From NCBI GenBank assembly GCA_035417425.1, contig DAOLPD010000080.1:1-12779 (forward strand): a DNA stretch of 12,779 nt, read 5' to 3'. The notes beneath the pieces are model-generated. The model was not told where the DNA came from and made no database searches. It worked only from the letters and a program-made list of their open reading frames with translations. Positions 1-6,225 of this stretch are shown piece after piece. Within the stretch, counting starts at the first letter, position 1. Each line of letters starts with the position of its first letter. The translations under genes and the position numbers were made by a program. Origin of the DNA: BRH-c25 sp035417425 (GTDB taxonomy: Bacteria; Bacillota; Clostridia; Lutisporales; Lutisporaceae).

Positions 1-1
1 A

Positions 2-373
2 GCAGGTATAATCGGGCCGGAGGCAGCAGCATCCTTTTTCGGGTTCTTAAAGGACAGAAGCTTTAAGATTCCTTCTGCAGACAGGATATTGAAAAGCTTC
101 GATGAAGTAAAACCAGATGTTTTAGAAGTCCTGGGACAAAACAGGCTGGACGTGTTGAGCCTTATAATGAAGAAACTGGTGCTGACATTCAGAAATGAAG
201 AAGGGCATATCAATAACCTGAATGCGTTTGTCAATTGTCTTCCGGAAGAGCTGGGGGTGCTTTTCTTCAAACTGATGGCAGCAAAACGTCCGGATGAGTT
301 TATAGATTTAATTCAACGCTTTGATGCTTATAATAAGATTTCGGGGAAGATATTCGAAATGCTGAAATCCTGA
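2..373 (+). CDS. MoxR-type AAA+ ATPase, C-terminal part (5' end outside window)
   Basis: The reading frame is open from the left edge and stops with TGA at 371-373, so this is the C-terminal ~123 residues of a longer protein. It begins with a motif reading GIIGPEAAASFFGFLKD, typical of the helical lid region of MoxR-type AAA+ ATPases. The rest is a helical C-terminal domain. The Walker A and B motifs would lie upstream and cannot be checked. MoxR ATPases usually act as chaperone-like remodellers paired with a von Willebrand A (VWA) protein. The next gene, 21 bp downstream, encodes exactly such a partner, which supports the call and an operon. An internal TTG at 89 could be read as a start, but the frame is open and family-like upstream of it, so it is not the true start. 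Confidence 0.8.
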   Translation, partial: AGIIGPEAAASFFGFLKDRSFKIPSADRILKSFDEVKPDVLEVLGQNRLDVLSLIMKKLVLTFRNEEGHINNLNAFVNCLPEELGVLFFKLMAAKRPDEFIDLIQRFDAYNKISGKIFEMLKS

Positions 374-394
374 TGGAAGGTAAGGTCAAGTCTT

Positions 395-1525
395 ATGAAA
401 ATGCGTGATGCCATGCTGCATCTCCTTCTGAAGCAGCCTTTTTACGGGTATGTGGCTGCATCTGTAACCCCATCCGAAAGTGAAGATGTAACAACAATTA
501 AGATGATTAATGATTCTGCATTGAAGCTGCTGTACAACAAGGAATGGTATGAGTCTATCAGCAGCGAAAAAGCAATAGGGGTTATTATCCATGAACTGCT
601 GCATATAATCCTGATGCATCCATACAGAAGGGAAAGAAGGGAAAAGCAGCTCTGGACAATAGCATGTGATATGGCTGTAAATGAGCATATATCCCCGGAC
701 TTGCTTCCGGAGGCTTCAGTTACTGTTGAAGCAATAGCCAAAGAGATAAGAGAGAAGATTCCCAGGCTTAAAAGTGCGGAATTTTACTATGACGTTATAT
801 CCAAGGATGAGAGCCTGTTCAGCTTTTTTGAAATGAAGGATAATATAAGGGTAGTGTTGAAAAGCGGGCTGGAGCTTATTGCAAACAAGGAAATGGAGGA
901 TGAAAGCTCGGAGATCAACAAGAGCGCATTGAAGAGCATGCTGTCGGAGCTTATAGAACAGGCGCAGTTTGAAGGAGAGATACCGGGAGAGATCAGCTCT
1001 TTGATTTCGGATATATACAAGACAGGAGATGTGAATTGGAGAAACGTATTGAGAAGATTCCTGACCGGCAAGGGCAAAATAATAAAGAAGAAAAGCTTTA
1101 AGAGGGAATCCAAGCGCTTTGAAGGCCTTCCCGGAAATAAGAGGACATTGGGAGTTGAGGCACTTATAGCCTTGGATGAAAGCGGCTCAATATCAGAAAA
1201 GCAGCTTTCACAGTTTTATGGAGAGCTTCTGAAGATAAAGAAGCTTACAGGGGCAGTTTTGAGCATTACCCGGTTCGATACTTCCTGTACTGCTCCGGTA
1301 CCCATAGAAAGATACATAAGGGAGAAGAAGAGGCAAAAGAACGGAGGTACTGATTACAGGCCTGTCTTTGAGCTGGCTGATCAGATGAGAGTGCCATTGC
1401 TGATTATCTTCACCGACGGTGAAGGTACGGCGCCTGCTGAAGCAAATCAGAAGGTGCTCTGGATGCTTCCCCGGGGAGGGAAAAGACCGTCAGAATATGG
1501 GCACTTCATATATTATGATAAATAG
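395..1525 (+). CDS. DUF2201-type predicted metallopeptidase with C-terminal VWA-like domain
   Basis: This 376-residue protein has two domains. The N-terminal part (about 1-240) carries a zinc-peptidase signature HELLH at residues 66-70, followed by a CDMAVNEHI motif near 91-99. This order is typical of the DUF2201 metallopeptidase-like family. The C-terminal part (about 252-376) is VWA-like with an intact metal-ion-dependent adhesion site: DESGS at 261-265, Thr at 319 in GGTDYRP, and Asp at 341 in FTDGEG. No signal peptide or membrane helix is seen, so it is probably cytoplasmic. The start at 395 follows an AAGGTAAGG-like ribosome site. It sits 21 bp after the MoxR ATPase gene, and such pairs are usually functional partners in which the ATPase remodels a target bound by the VWA protein. 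The substrate is unknown, and proteolytic activity is inferred from the motif alone. Confidence 0.85.
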   Translation: MKMRDAMLHLLLKQPFYGYVAASVTPSESEDVTTIKMINDSALKLLYNKEWYESISSEKAIGVIIHELLHIILMHPYRRERREKQLWTIACDMAVNEHISPDLLPEASVTVEAIAKEIREKIPRLKSAEFYYDVISKDESLFSFFEMKDNIRVVLKSGLELIANKEMEDESSEINKSALKSMLSELIEQAQFEGEIPGEISSLISDIYKTGDVNWRNVLRRFLTGKGKIIKKKSFKRESKRFEGLPGNKRTLGVEALIALDESGSISEKQLSQFYGELLKIKKLTGAVLSITRFDTSCTAPVPIERYIREKKRQKNGGTDYRPVFELADQMRVPLLIIFTDGEGTAPAEANQKVLWMLPRGGKRPSEYGHFIYYDK

Positions 1526-1910
1526 GGTGAATGAATTGAGTGATTCTATATTGGAGCTGAAATTTTATATTATCGGCGGATATATAAAAATTGAACAGAA
1601 GGCTTTTCTTCAGGAGATGCTCGGAAAGGACAGCTGTCTGCGTCAAATACTGAATTGGAAGGACACAAAGGATTTTGCAGAAAAGCATCCTGCTGTCAGT
1701 GAGCCTGATGAAAATGGGATAGTTACAATAAGCTTTAATTTTACCGTTCATGTTGAACTGGGCCAATCAGCAATAGAGCTTCTGAGCAAATTAAAAGCAA
1801 GGTACGGAGACAGGATTAAAGGCAGAATAAGCTGCAGATGGATTGCAGGATATAGTATGAGCAACTTTATCATTGATATGGATTCGGATACACTAAGGCA
1901 GGAGCATTAA
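1515..1910 (+). CDS. Small protein of unknown function in the MoxR/VWA operon
   Basis: The frame is longer upstream (back to 1419), but that part overlaps the VWA coding sequence, so the start is placed near its stop. Candidates are ATG 1515 (131 residues, overlapping the upstream stop), GTG 1527 and TTG 1536. TTG 1536 has the best-placed Shine-Dalgarno-like GGGTGA (1525-1530), so the true protein may be 124 residues. I do not recognise a family. It is soluble, mixed alpha/beta, with alternating hydrophobic strands (for example ISFNFTVHVEL) and no signal peptide, cysteine pair or membrane helix. The overlap or near-contact with the upstream stop suggests translational coupling, so it probably works with the ATPase/VWA pair, though its role cannot be told from sequence. 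Confidence 0.6.
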   Translation: MINRVNELSDSILELKFYIIGGYIKIEQKAFLQEMLGKDSCLRQILNWKDTKDFAEKHPAVSEPDENGIVTISFNFTVHVELGQSAIELLSKLKARYGDRIKGRISCRWIAGYSMSNFIIDMDSDTLRQEH

Positions 1911-1931
1911 TAAGCTGATAAAAGATAAGTA

Positions 1932-1960
1932 TTCCGAATGAATGAATAATATGATAAAAT
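1932..1960 (+). promoter_or_regulatory. Candidate sigma-A promoter with extended -10
   Basis: A weak -35 (TTCCGA, 1932-1937) is followed by a 17-bp spacer and TAAAAT (1955-1960). A TG one base before it makes an extended -10 (TGaTAAAAT). It lies about 40 bp before the start of the next gene, which suits a short leader. The -35 matches consensus at only three positions, so the call rests mainly on the -10. Confidence 0.38.
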
Positions 1961-1997
1961 ATCTGTAATCCATATTTAAAAAAAAGGGGAGATATTT

Positions 1998-2522
1998 ATG
2001 TCTCTTCAAGTCGGTTTTAATAAAAATTTTATAACGCAAAACAACGGATTTGCTTCGGGAGCATCCGGACAAGCTGCGATGCCTTCTGACGGCAAGAATT
2101 CCGTCGGGCAGAGGCAGACTATAGATGGTATCCGGAATGACAGGCTTATGAAGAAGATTGGCGCGGTTGAATGTCAAACCTGCAAGAACCGAAGGTATGT
2201 TGACGGGTCTGATGATGCCGGAGTATCCTTCAAGGCACCTACCCATGTGTCTCCTGAAGACTCGATGGCTGCAGTAACTTCCCACGAGCAGGAGCATGTT
2301 TCCAGGGAAGGTGCAAAGGCGCAGGCGGAAGGACGGAAGGTAGTGTCACAGTCTGTCCGGATATATACGGATGTGTGCCCGGAATGCGGGAGGGTGTATG
2401 CTTCAGGGGGAAAGACCGTTACAACTACAAGAGCCGATAAAAAAAATAACGATTATTTTATGGAAAACATGAGAAAATCCATGGGAATCCATTTCGGAAA
2501 ATATATTGATAAAAGACTATAG
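1998..2522 (+). CDS. SprA-related putative metalloprotease-like protein with CxxC pairs
   Basis: This 174-residue protein starts at ATG 1998, seven bases after a clear ribosome site (GGGGAG, 1985-1990). The N-terminal ~45 residues are low-complexity and rich in Gly, Ser, Asn and Gln, so likely disordered. Then comes CQTC (residues 59-62), an HEQEH motif matching the HExxH zinc-peptidase signature (about 96-100), and a second pair CPEC (about 129-132) in a small beta-rich segment. The combination of SHEQEH with an alanine/glutamate helix resembles the SprA-related putative metalloprotease family (PF12118). No secretion signal is seen. The two CxxC pairs could bind one zinc ion. It appears to be transcribed alone and ends in front of a large palindrome. 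Peptidase activity is inferred only from the motif. Confidence 0.7.
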   Translation: MSLQVGFNKNFITQNNGFASGASGQAAMPSDGKNSVGQRQTIDGIRNDRLMKKIGAVECQTCKNRRYVDGSDDAGVSFKAPTHVSPEDSMAAVTSHEQEHVSREGAKAQAEGRKVVSQSVRIYTDVCPECGRVYASGGKTVTTTRADKKNNDYFMENMRKSMGIHFGKYIDKRL

Positions 2523-2534
2523 ATAAACAAGACA

Positions 2535-2582
2535 AAGGGGACGTTTCTCCTGTCCCGAGTGAGACAGGAGAAACGTCCCCTT
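2535..2582. repeat. Long perfect palindrome (20-bp arms) between convergent genes
   Basis: Positions 2535-2554 (AAGGGGACGTTTCTCCTGTC) are the exact reverse complement of 2563-2582, with an 8-base loop. It begins 13 bp after the stop of the HEQEH gene and lies before the 3' end of the convergent PLP-enzyme gene. It could act as a bidirectional RNA hairpin, but neither strand has a run of T after the stem, so it is not a standard intrinsic terminator. The GGGGACG...CTCCTGTC sequence resembles palindromic repeats that I recall as dispersed in clostridial genomes and mobilised by REP-associated tyrosine transposases. That link is from memory and cannot be checked here. Confidence 0.75.
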
Positions 2583-2619
2583 GTATTCGAGTGAGACAGG
2601 AGAAACGTCCCCTTGTATT
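2556..2619. repeat. Two tandem 32-bp direct repeats duplicating the palindrome right arm
   Basis: The unit at 2556-2587 is repeated without change at 2588-2619. Each unit contains a full right arm of the palindrome, so the single left arm (2535-2554) can pair either with 2563-2582 or with 2595-2614. Identical copies suggest a recent duplication by slippage or by element activity. Only two copies are present and there are no spacers, so it is not a CRISPR array. Confidence 0.85.
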
Positions 2620-2628
2620 CCTCTTATC

Positions 2629-3618
2629 TTAAAATTCGAACAGGTTTCCTTGAGGGAAGAGCCCGAAAAGCCCTCCTGTATGAATAAACAGTATATTTTT
2701 ATAATTATTGAATCTGCCCTTCTTGATTTCCTCGGTGAGCCCGTACATTGCCTTTCCGGTATATACAGGATCAAGTATTATTCCTTCCAGCATTGCAAGG
2801 CTCTGAATGAATCTGAGTTCTTCCGGACGGCTTAAGGCATAGCCTCTTCCCACATAACCGTCTATAATATTTATATCCTCGGGAGAAACCGGGATATTAA
2901 CATCCATGTACCCCATGCTTTCAAACAGTATTTCAGGTATTATTGCCTTGAAATATCCGGCATCTCCGCCTACACAAATTCCGTAAACGTCGGAAGAATG
3001 GCTGAGAAGCTTATTTGCGAGCCACAAACCTGAGTAGGTGCCTCCAGAACCTGTGGCAAGTACAATACAGTCAAAGTGTATTCCCAGTTCTTTTTCCTGC
3101 CGGATTATCTCTTCCATGGCAGTGTAATAGCCGAAGCTCCCTATTCCATTGGAAGCTCCCTCGGGGATTATATAAGCCTTGAAGCCTTTACCGTCCGCTT
3201 CCCGCTTTATGGCTTCCATGATTTCAGACCTTTGATTGCTGTATTCTTCAGCAGTTATAAAACGGATATCAGCACCCAGCAGCCTGTCAATCAGGAGGTT
3301 CCCCTCTGCTTCGGAGTCGGAATCGCCCCTGAGAACAAGGCAGCATTTCATTCCCAGCTTGGCGGCAGCCGCTGCGGTAGCTCTGCAATGGTTGGATTGC
3401 ACTCCTCCGCAGGTAATCAGATAGTCACAGCCCATATCAAGGGCTTCCTTAACAGAGTACTCCAGTTTTCTGACTTTATTGCCGGAAAATTCGGTGCCTG
3501 TCTGGTCATCTCTTTTTATGTATATTTCCGGCCCTCCAAGGGCAGTTGTAAGCTTATCCAGTTTTTCTATCCGTGTCGGCAGATTCGCCAGGTGAATTCT
3601 CTCGGGAATTTTAAACAT
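2629..3618 (-). CDS. PLP-dependent D-cysteine desulfhydrase / ACC deaminase family enzyme
   Basis: This 329-residue protein is a fold-type II pyridoxal-phosphate enzyme of the D-cysteine desulfhydrase/1-aminocyclopropane-1-carboxylate deaminase family. Visible signatures in order are KRDD (35-38), SGNKVRKLEY with the Schiff-base Lys at 48, the substrate/cofactor motif GGVQSNHCRAT (71-81), EGASNGIGSFGY, the glycine-rich phosphate-binding loop ATGSGGTYSG, and a C-terminal HTGGLFGLFPQ. The length is normal for the family and nothing is missing. D-cysteine desulfhydrase makes pyruvate, H2S and ammonia, whereas ACC deaminase makes 2-oxobutyrate and ammonia. In bacteria without a plant link the first is more likely, but the substrate cannot be decided from motifs. 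The start (CAT at 3616-3618) follows a GGGGGG ribosome site, read on the minus strand, and has its own promoter. It is convergent with the HEQEH gene and divergent from the TtcA-like gene. Confidence 0.88.
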   Translation of the reverse strand: MFKIPERIHLANLPTRIEKLDKLTTALGGPEIYIKRDDQTGTEFSGNKVRKLEYSVKEALDMGCDYLITCGGVQSNHCRATAAAAAKLGMKCCLVLRGDSDSEAEGNLLIDRLLGADIRFITAEEYSNQRSEIMEAIKREADGKGFKAYIIPEGASNGIGSFGYYTAMEEIIRQEKELGIHFDCIVLATGSGGTYSGLWLANKLLSHSSDVYGICVGGDAGYFKAIIPEILFESMGYMDVNIPVSPEDINIIDGYVGRGYALSRPEELRFIQSLAMLEGIILDPVYTGKAMYGLTEEIKKGRFNNYKNILFIHTGGLFGLFPQGNLFEF

Positions 3619-3648
3619 TATAAGCCCCCCATATAAATATTTGATTTA

Positions 3649-3678
3649 ATTATATCTCATTTGCTGATAAAATGTATA
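3649..3678 (-). promoter_or_regulatory. Candidate sigma-A promoter for the PLP enzyme
   Basis: On the minus strand there is a perfect TATAAT (3654 to 3649) with a -35-like TATACA (3678 to 3673) 18 bp upstream. It lies about 30 bp before the start codon. The -10 is perfect and the -35 matches four of six bases. Confidence 0.45.
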
Positions 3679-3740
3679 CTGTAATGATATATGCTGCGAA
3701 ATAGGTTAAGAACTTCTTGCATTATATTGATGTGTATTTC

Positions 3741-3769
3741 GTAACATATGAATCAAAGAAATGTATAAT
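3741..3769 (+). promoter_or_regulatory. Candidate sigma-A promoter for the TtcA-like gene
   Basis: A perfect TATAAT (3764-3769) is preceded at 17 bp by GTAACA (3741-3746), a four-of-six match to TTGACA. The site lies about 30 bp before the ATG at 3801, placing transcription start just ahead of the ribosome site. Confidence 0.45.
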
Positions 3770-3800
3770 ACATATCGTCATAATAAGGCAGGTTGGTTAA

Positions 3801-4670
3801 ATGAGTGATATTGCAGGAAAGGGATGTGAAATACTGGTTCCTTTCAGCGAAAGGAAACCGCTTCCCGAAATAGAAAGAAGCCTTATAAAAAAATACAGGA
3901 AGCACATATGGACCAGATTTATGAAAGCTGTGAAGGAATTTGAGCTTGTTAAGGAGGGGGACAAGATAGCCGTAGGCGTATCCGGAGGCAAGGACAGTAT
4001 GCTTATGGCCAAGCTTATGCAGGAGCTTCAGAGGCATGGGGATGTACCCTTTGAACTTGAGTTCATAGCTATGGATCCCGGATATCATGAGAATATAAGG
4101 GAACTTCTTATAGAAAACTGTAAATATCTCGAAATACCTATTCATATTTTTGAATCCGGTATATTCAAGATCGTCGATAAAATCGCAAAGGATTATCCTT
4201 GCTATATGTGTGCCAAGATGCGCCGGGGAGCGCTTTACGGCAAGGCAATGGAACTGGGATGCAACAAGCTTGCCCTGGGACATCACTTCAATGATGTAAT
4301 AGAGACTACCATGCTGAACATTCTATATACCGGAAGCTTCAAGACAATGCTTCCCAAGCTGAAGTCAACCAATTTCAAAGGGCTGGAGCTTATAAGGCCT
4401 CTTTACTATGTGGATGAGCTTTATATAGAAAGGTTTACACAAAGCAGCGGCATCTGGCCTTTGAACTGCGCCTGTATGGTAGCCGCAGGCAAGATAGCCA
4501 ATAAGCGCTATGAAATCAAGGCTTTGATAAAAGAGCTGAAAGAGAAGATAGAAAATGTAGATACAAACATTTTAAGGTCCACACAGAATGTCAACCTGGA
4601 AGCCATATTGGGCTGGCACAAGGGCGGGAAGCAGTATTCCTACCTGGACTTCTACGAAGAGCAGGAGTAA
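3801..4670 (+). CDS. ttcA: TtcA-family tRNA thiolation PP-loop ATPase
   Basis: This 289-residue protein has the ATP-pyrophosphatase P-loop SGGKDS at 61-66, which adenylates the target base in tRNA-modifying N-type ATP pyrophosphatases. It has CYMC at 134-137 and a third cysteine site, CAC, at 223-225. That CxxC plus distal Cys arrangement matches the [4Fe-4S] ligands of TtcA, which makes 2-thiocytidine at position 32 of some tRNAs. The motif LALGHHFNDVIETTMLN (157-173) is also typical. It is about 20 residues shorter than the E. coli enzyme, as expected for a Gram-positive version. Several TtcA/TuaA-like paralogues share these motifs, so the exact tRNA target is not certain. The ATG at 3801 follows an AAGGCAGG-like ribosome site. 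Cytoplasmic; it precedes sodC by 66 bp and may be transcribed separately. Confidence 0.82.
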   Translation: MSDIAGKGCEILVPFSERKPLPEIERSLIKKYRKHIWTRFMKAVKEFELVKEGDKIAVGVSGGKDSMLMAKLMQELQRHGDVPFELEFIAMDPGYHENIRELLIENCKYLEIPIHIFESGIFKIVDKIAKDYPCYMCAKMRRGALYGKAMELGCNKLALGHHFNDVIETTMLNILYTGSFKTMLPKLKSTNFKGLELIRPLYYVDELYIERFTQSSGIWPLNCACMVAAGKIANKRYEIKALIKELKEKIENVDTNILRSTQNVNLEAILGWHKGGKQYSYLDFYEEQE

Positions 4671-4736
4671 TGAAAAGCAGCACACTTTCCGGGCCGTATG
4701 AATAATATGAATTATACTGTTCTGGAGGTGTGATGG

Positions 4737-5210
4737 GTGTATAATGCACAGATGGCTATTGCAAATATTAAGGGCGGTCCCCTTGCTGCCGGGTTGAAGG
4801 GGACGGTATTATTCACAAATGTACCCGGAGGAGTCTGGGTATGTGTGCATGTAAGCGGCTTGCCCGAGTATAGGGCGGCCAAGGATGGAGGACAGCCGGT
4901 GGGGCCTCACGGTTTTCACATTCATGAGAATGGCAGCTGTGAGGTAGGGGATCCGGGAGAGCCTTTCAAGGCAGCCGGAGGACATTGGAATCCGACGAAT
5001 CAGCCCCACGGGAATCATGCGGGAGATTTTCCGGTGCTTTTCTCCAACAAGGGTATGGCAAGGATGTGTTTCTTTACTGATAAGTTCAAAACCCAGGACA
5101 TAATAGGAAAAGCAGTGATAATCCATGAAAGCCCTGATGACTACAGAACCCAGCCTGCGGGCAATGCGGGCAGGAGGCTGGGCTGCGGTGTGATAAGGGA
5201 GAGGCGGTAA
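4737..5210 (+). CDS. sodC: Cu/Zn superoxide dismutase, no signal peptide
   Basis: This 157-residue protein is a complete Cu/Zn superoxide dismutase, which converts superoxide to hydrogen peroxide and oxygen. All metal ligands can be placed: the copper histidines in GFHIH (61, 63), the bridging His in GGHWNP (83), zinc ligands in QPHGNHAGD (His 91, His 94, Asp 97), and the last copper His in VIIHES (130). The active-site Arg before LGCGVI (147) and the disulfide pair Cys 68/Cys 150 are also present. The GTG start at 4737 is chosen because a GGAGG site lies eight bases upstream; an in-frame ATG at 4752 is possible. There is no signal peptide or lipobox, unlike most bacterial secreted forms, so it is probably cytoplasmic. 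Only 3 bp separate it from the next gene. Confidence 0.93.
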   Translation: MYNAQMAIANIKGGPLAAGLKGTVLFTNVPGGVWVCVHVSGLPEYRAAKDGGQPVGPHGFHIHENGSCEVGDPGEPFKAAGGHWNPTNQPHGNHAGDFPVLFSNKGMARMCFFTDKFKTQDIIGKAVIIHESPDDYRTQPAGNAGRRLGCGVIRERR

Positions 5211-5213
5211 ACT

Positions 5214-5837
5214 ATGAGCTTTGTTCAGAATCCGGTGCGCATATCCACAAGAAGGATTACAGCTCAAGATAATATGGTGACTATAGATTATCCGGTTGTA
5301 AAAGGATTGGAAAGCCCTGCTGCCCAGCACAGAATAAACATGACAATAGCTGCGTCAGTAAATATGCTTATGAGGGAGCAAGGTTTTTATGGAAAGCAGA
5401 AGACCGAGATGCTGGGCTGGTATGAGATAAAAACAAATGAAAGAGGTATCCTGAGCCTGACAATCGGTAATTATGCCTTCACATATCCCTCAGCTCACGG
5501 GTTAACAATAGTCAAAGGGCTTACCTTTGATGTGAAAAGCGGTTACAGCATCGAGCTAAAGGACTTATTCAAGCCGGAAGCAGATTATGTCAAGGTGCTG
5601 TCCGGGATTGTTGAACAGCAGATAACTGACAGAAACATAGATTTGTTGGATGAATTCAAAGGTATTAGGCCGGATCAGGATTTTTACATTGCAGATAAAT
5701 CCCTGGTTCTTTTTTTCCAACTGTATGAAATAACACCCTATTACATGGGTTTGCAGTACTTCCCTATATCGGTGTATCAAATTCAGGATATAATCGCTGA
5801 GGAAGGAGCGCTGGGGATTATGGCTGCCGGTGACTAA
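5214..5837 (+). CDS. DUF3298-domain protein (DUF4163 + DUF3298)
   Basis: This 207-residue protein has the DUF4163 (about 15-95) and DUF3298 (about 110-195) arrangement seen in RsiV- and PdaC-like proteins. Recognisable stretches are a conserved YPSAHG segment (residues ~91-96), the GYSIELKDLF motif at ~110-120, and the C-terminal FQLYEITPYYMG/FPISVYQ region. In RsiV-type proteins this module binds lysozyme outside the cell, but here there is no signal peptide or membrane helix, so location and ligand are unclear. The start is three bases after the sodC stop and follows a GAGGCGG ribosome site, so the two are probably co-transcribed. Function is unknown. Confidence 0.78.
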   Translation: MSFVQNPVRISTRRITAQDNMVTIDYPVVKGLESPAAQHRINMTIAASVNMLMREQGFYGKQKTEMLGWYEIKTNERGILSLTIGNYAFTYPSAHGLTIVKGLTFDVKSGYSIELKDLFKPEADYVKVLSGIVEQQITDRNIDLLDEFKGIRPDQDFYIADKSLVLFFQLYEITPYYMGLQYFPISVYQIQDIIAEEGALGIMAAGD

Positions 5838-5869
5838 TCTGCTTAGAGGGTTATTGTGCCTCAGCAGAT
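5837..5869 (+). terminator. Stem-loop after the sodC/DUF3298 unit
   Basis: ATCTGCT (5837-5843) pairs perfectly with AGCAGAT (5863-5869), and inside it GAGG pairs with CCTC across a TA bulge. It starts on the last base of the stop codon, which suits a transcript end, but the stem is followed by ATTTGA rather than a run of T. It may therefore be an RNA-stabilising hairpin instead of an intrinsic terminator. Confidence 0.4.
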
Positions 5870-5917
5870 ATTTGATGAATTCAGAGCAAATCAGATCGAA
5901 ATGTTCTGTTCGATGCA

Positions 5918-5926
5918 TGGTATAAT
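5918..5926 (+). promoter_or_regulatory. Candidate extended -10 promoter upstream of the glycerate genes
   Basis: TGGTATAAT (5918-5926) is a perfect extended -10. A second possible -10/-35 set lies nearer the gene, with TTGCTT (5967-5972), 16 bp, then TATATT (5989-5994). Either could drive the truncated dehydrogenase, glycerate kinase and glgA as one transcript. Confidence 0.35.
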
Positions 5927-6039
5927 ACTCATATGCAGCATTTGTTACATTCTTATTGTATATTACTTGCTTACACCCTACTATGCACTATATTTTTCTG
6001 ATATAATTTATTAAAAGAAATTATTTGGGAGAAATGTAC

Positions 6040-6225
6040 ATGAGAAGAAAAAAAGTATTTATAACAAGACAGATTCCTGAAGAATCAATAAAAAGCTTAA
6101 GAGAGCAATTTGACGTTCAAGTAAATCCTCACGACAGGGCAATGTCCAGAAAAGAGCTTTTGACATCCGTGAAGGGCATGGACGCTGTGCTCTGTATGGT
6201 TACAGATACTAAGGAGGTTTTATAA
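6040..6225 (+). pseudogene. D-glycerate dehydrogenase (hydroxypyruvate/glyoxylate reductase), N-terminal remnant
   Basis: This 61-residue frame starts at ATG 6040, after a GGGAG ribosome site (6027-6031), and stops at TAA 6223-6225. It begins RRKKVFITRQIPEESI and continues through a DVQVNPHDRAMSRKELL-like segment to DAVLCMVTD. That matches the first ~60 residues of the D-2-hydroxyacid dehydrogenase group that reduces hydroxypyruvate or glyoxylate. The Rossmann NAD-binding domain and the catalytic Arg/Glu/His, which would need about 250 more residues, are absent, so the product cannot be an active enzyme. The next gene is glycerate kinase, its usual pathway neighbour, so the loss looks like an internal deletion in an old operon. 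The last codons (KEVL) coincide with the kinase's AAGGAGGTTTTA ribosome-site region. Confidence 0.78.

Noticed and set aside
1419..1514. Upstream extension of the small operon gene
   Set aside because: This part lies entirely in the VWA coding sequence and its translation is not protein-like. A start near the VWA stop is better.
2556..2619. CRISPR array
   Set aside because: Only two copies, directly abutting with no spacers, and part of a palindrome.
4796..4806. Second copy of the GGGGACG repeat inside sodC
   Set aside because: Only a short partial match to the palindrome arm inside a conserved coding region, so chance.
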